Source of the DNA: an uncultured Bacteroides sp.
Lineage (GTDB): Bacteria > Bacteroidota > Bacteroidia > Bacteroidales > Bacteroidaceae
NCBI GenBank assembly: GCA_900556625.1
Contig: USPQ01000113.1
Coordinates: 1-7,978, forward strand
Reading direction: 5' to 3'
DNA: 7,978 nt
Part shown: in pieces, positions 6,352-7,978 of the stretch
Layout: each line of letters begins with the position of its first letter
Position numbering within the stretch: position 1 is the first letter of the stretch
Notes under the pieces: model-generated
The model's database searches: none
What the model saw: the letters and a program-made list of their open reading frames with translations, nothing else
What the model was told of the DNA's origin: nothing
Made by a program: the position numbers and the translations under genes

Positions 6352-6626
6352 AAATGCAATAAAAAACAGAATGACGATAATTAAACGTAAAACGTTTATA
6401 ATTAAGCATTTTGCGAGAATTGCAGAACAGACAGACCTGCAAAAGAAAACAAAATATTGCGACGTTTCAGTTACCAGACTGTTAGCCGCCTGTTTCGGAA
6501 ACGACGGCAGGTAACCGAATTTTTACCGATAAGAACAAAGCGGATTTGTATTCACTGTTTCTCAATGTTTTGCATGCCAAAGGACGCTTTTCAAAGGAGT
6601 ATTTTTACAACCTAAAAAAGAGCGTT
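6352..6626. other. Junction region: probable left end (attL) of the mobile element, no gene
   Basis: No convincing gene lies here. Recombinase similarity stops near 6351 and the element's integrase starts at 6627. Composition changes across the stretch: 15 of 60 bases are G or C in 6361-6420, 28 of 60 in 6481-6540, and 37 of 60 in 6961-7020. It holds several symmetric motifs that could be integrase-binding sites: TAAACGT-AAA-ACGTTTA (6382-6398), TTGCAG/CTGCAA (6420-6425 and 6437-6442), GTTACC/GGTAAC (6470-6475 and 6510-6515), and a GTTTCGGAAAC hairpin (6492-6502) inside GCCG/CGGC. The exact crossover point cannot be fixed without the other end or an empty site. Confidence 0.6.
6382..6398. repeat. 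17-bp palindrome at the element junction
   Basis: TAAACGT (6382-6388), AAA, ACGTTTA (6392-6398) is a perfect inverted repeat. It is flanked by two copies of ATAATTAA in direct orientation (6377-6384 and 6398-6405). Its position 30 bp past the last recombinase-like codon makes it a candidate core or arm site for integration, but function is not shown. Confidence 0.45.
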
Positions 6627-7856
6627 ATGAAAGTGGAAAAATTCAAGGTGCTGCTCTACCTGAAAAAGAGCGAGCCGGACAAGACCGGCAAAGCCCCGAT
6701 CATGGGACGGATCACCCTCAACCGCACGATGGCGCAGTTCAGCTGCAAGCTCTCCTGCACCCCCGGGCTGTGGAACGCGCGTGAGAGCCGGCTGAACGGC
6801 AAGAGCCGGGAAGCGGTGGAGACCAATGAAAAAATAGAAAGACTGCTGCTTGCCGTACACTCGGCCTTCAATTCCCTCATGGAAAGAAAAAGGGATTTCG
6901 ATGCCGCCGCGGTCAGGGACATGTTCCAGGGCAATGCGGGCATGCAGATGACCCTGCTCAAACTTCTCGACCGGCATAACGGGGAAATGAAGGCCCGTGT
7001 CGGTGTGGACCGTGCGCCCACCACACTCTCGACCTACCTCTTCACCTACCGCACGCTTTCCGAATTCATCAAGGCGAAATTCAAGGTTCCGGACCTTGTC
7101 TTCGGGCAGCTCAACGAGCAGTTCATCCGCGACTATCAGGATTTCATCCTTCTGGAAAAGGGATATGCCGTGGACACGCTTCGCGGCTACCTGGCCATCT
7201 TGAAAAAGATCTGCCGCATCGCCTACAAGGAGGGCCACTCGGAGAAATACCATTTCTGCCACTTCAAGCTGCCCAAGCAGAAGGAGACAACACCGAAAGC
7301 ACTCAGCCGTGAGAATTTCGAGAAGCTGCGTGATCTGGAGATACCGGAAAAACGCAGGTCACATGTCATCACCCGGGACCTCTTCCTCTTCGCCTGTTAC
7401 ACCGGCACCGCCTATGCCGATGCGGTAAGCATCACCCGGAAGAACCTCTTCCGGGATGACGAGGGCAGCCTCTGGCTGAAATACCAGCGAAAGAAAACCG
7501 ACTACCTCGGACGTGTCAAGCTGCTTCCGGAAGCCGTCGCGTTGATTGAGAAATACCGGGACGATACCCGCGAGACTCTTTTCCCGCCGCAGGACTACCA
7601 CACGCTCAGGGCCAATATGAAATCCCTGCGCCTGATGGCAGGGCTGAGCCAGGACCTTGTCTACCACATGGGACGGCATTCTTTCGCCTCGCTGGTCACG
7701 CTCGAGGAGGGAGTGCCGATAGAGACCATCTGCAAAATGCTGGGACACTCCAACATAAAGACCACCCAGATATACGCGCGCGTAACCCCGAAGAAGCTGT
7801 TCGAGGACATGGACAGGTTCGTCGAGGCAACCCGCGATTTGAAACTTATCCTTTAA
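6627..7856 (+). CDS. Tyrosine recombinase / integrase of a Bacteroides mobile element
   Basis: The 409-residue protein, starting at MKVEKFKVLLYLKK, cuts and rejoins DNA through a covalent tyrosine link to integrate or excise its element. An arm-binding N-terminal domain (about 1-95) is followed by a core-binding SAM-like domain (about 125-215) and the catalytic domain (about 225-405). Visible catalytic positions are Lys289/Lys290 in YQRKK, His347 and Arg350 in HMGRHSF, His374 in LGHSN, and nucleophile Tyr383 in TTQIYARV. The usual first Arg of TGLR is replaced: ACYTGTAYADA has Ala262. Loss of this Arg is known in the IntDOT group of Bacteroides conjugative transposons. An in-frame ATG at 6546 would add 27 residues (MYSLFLN...) that do not look like the family, so I prefer 6627. 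A second integrase gene follows after 19 bases. Confidence 0.92.
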   Translation: MKVEKFKVLLYLKKSEPDKTGKAPIMGRITLNRTMAQFSCKLSCTPGLWNARESRLNGKSREAVETNEKIERLLLAVHSAFNSLMERKRDFDAAAVRDMFQGNAGMQMTLLKLLDRHNGEMKARVGVDRAPTTLSTYLFTYRTLSEFIKAKFKVPDLVFGQLNEQFIRDYQDFILLEKGYAVDTLRGYLAILKKICRIAYKEGHSEKYHFCHFKLPKQKETTPKALSRENFEKLRDLEIPEKRRSHVITRDLFLFACYTGTAYADAVSITRKNLFRDDEGSLWLKYQRKKTDYLGRVKLLPEAVALIEKYRDDTRETLFPPQDYHTLRANMKSLRLMAGLSQDLVYHMGRHSFASLVTLEEGVPIETICKMLGHSNIKTTQIYARVTPKKLFEDMDRFVEATRDLKLIL

Positions 7857-7875
7857 TCCCTAAACAATCATTATC

Positions 7876-7978
7876 ATGCGCAGTACATTCAAGCTCTTAT
7901 TCTACATCAACCGTAACAAGGTGAAATCGGACGGCACGACCGCCGTCCTCTGCCGGATCAGCATCGACGGAAAGAAAT
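7876..7978 (+). CDS. Second tyrosine recombinase / integrase, 5' end only
   Basis: Only 34 codons are in the window. The start MRSTFKLLFYINRNKVKSDG and the following GTTAVLCRISIDGKK match the arm-binding N-terminal domain seen in Bacteroidales integrases and resemble the start of the preceding integrase (short beta strands, a K-rich turn, then GRI/CRI). It begins 19 bases after the stop of that gene and in the same direction, so the two are probably co-transcribed. Such tandem integrases are frequent at the ends of Bacteroides elements; whether both are needed for this element is unknown. The catalytic part is outside the window. Confidence 0.82.
   Translation, partial: MRSTFKLLFYINRNKVKSDGTTAVLCRISIDGKK

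Larger units (their letters stand above)
6352..7978 (+). mobile_element. Left end of an integrative (probably conjugative) element, continues past the window
   Basis: A complete integrase gene followed 19 bases later by a second integrase gene, both GC-rich relative to the host DNA, is a common first module of Bacteroidales conjugative transposons. It abuts a recombinase gene that lost its 5' part, consistent with insertion into that gene. The left boundary is uncertain within about 6352-6545. No transfer, mobilisation or cargo genes are visible, so conjugation is inferred from the integrase type only. Confidence 0.7.

Noticed and set aside
6546..6626. Upstream in-frame ATG as the integrase start
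   Set aside because: The extra 27 residues do not resemble the family, whose members begin with MKVEKFKVLLYLKK-like sequence at 6627.
6612..7262. 216-codon open frame on the minus strand over the integrase gene
   Set aside because: It is antisense to a clear integrase with family motifs throughout; GC-rich DNA commonly leaves such frames open, and the translation resembles no family I know.
1..7978. CRISPR array, tRNA or rRNA genes
   Set aside because: No regularly spaced repeats and no recognisable tRNA or rRNA sequence on either strand.

Overview
The window looks like a Bacteroides (Bacteroidales) chromosome. The signs are Bacteroidales-only families (fimbrillin, DUF5119, DUF3575), acidic residues after the lipoprotein cysteine as in Bacteroidetes surface lipoproteins, promoters of the TTTG / TAnnTTTG type, A-rich leaders in place of strong Shine-Dalgarno sites, and a Bacteroides-type mobile-element integrase pair. 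I cannot name the species.

Layout. 1-581 (minus) is the 5' part of a GH20 beta-N-acetylhexosaminidase lipoprotein gene. 767-1681 (plus) is a cation diffusion facilitator metal exporter. 1831-5755 (minus) is a compact four-gene pilus-type operon, in transcription order DUF3575 outer-membrane protein, DUF5119 lipoprotein, fimbrillin, fimbrillin. 5756-6141 has no gene but holds an apparent invertible promoter. 6142-6351 (minus) is the broken 3' end of a tyrosine recombinase gene. From somewhere after 6351 to the window end the sequence is the left end of a mobile element, probably integrative and conjugative, with one complete integrase gene and the start of a second, in clearly GC-richer DNA.

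The main result is a phase-variation switch in front of the pilus operon. Two perfect 25-bp inverted repeats (5797-5821 and 6075-6099) have the core GTTAC-N7-GTAAC and enclose 253 bp. The only good promoter inside (TTTG at 6031-6034, TACTTTTG at 6055-6062, gap 20) points right, away from the operon, so the copy shown is OFF. Inversion would place that promoter on the minus strand with its -7 box at 5834-5841, about 80 bp before the ATG of the first operon gene.

The recombinase gene next to the switch, its likely inversion enzyme, keeps only about 69 C-terminal codons including the active-site tyrosine. It is cut off where the incoming element begins. My reading is that insertion of the element destroyed the switch enzyme and may have frozen the operon OFF, unless another recombinase acts in trans. 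In the present orientation the captured promoter points toward the element's own integrase gene.
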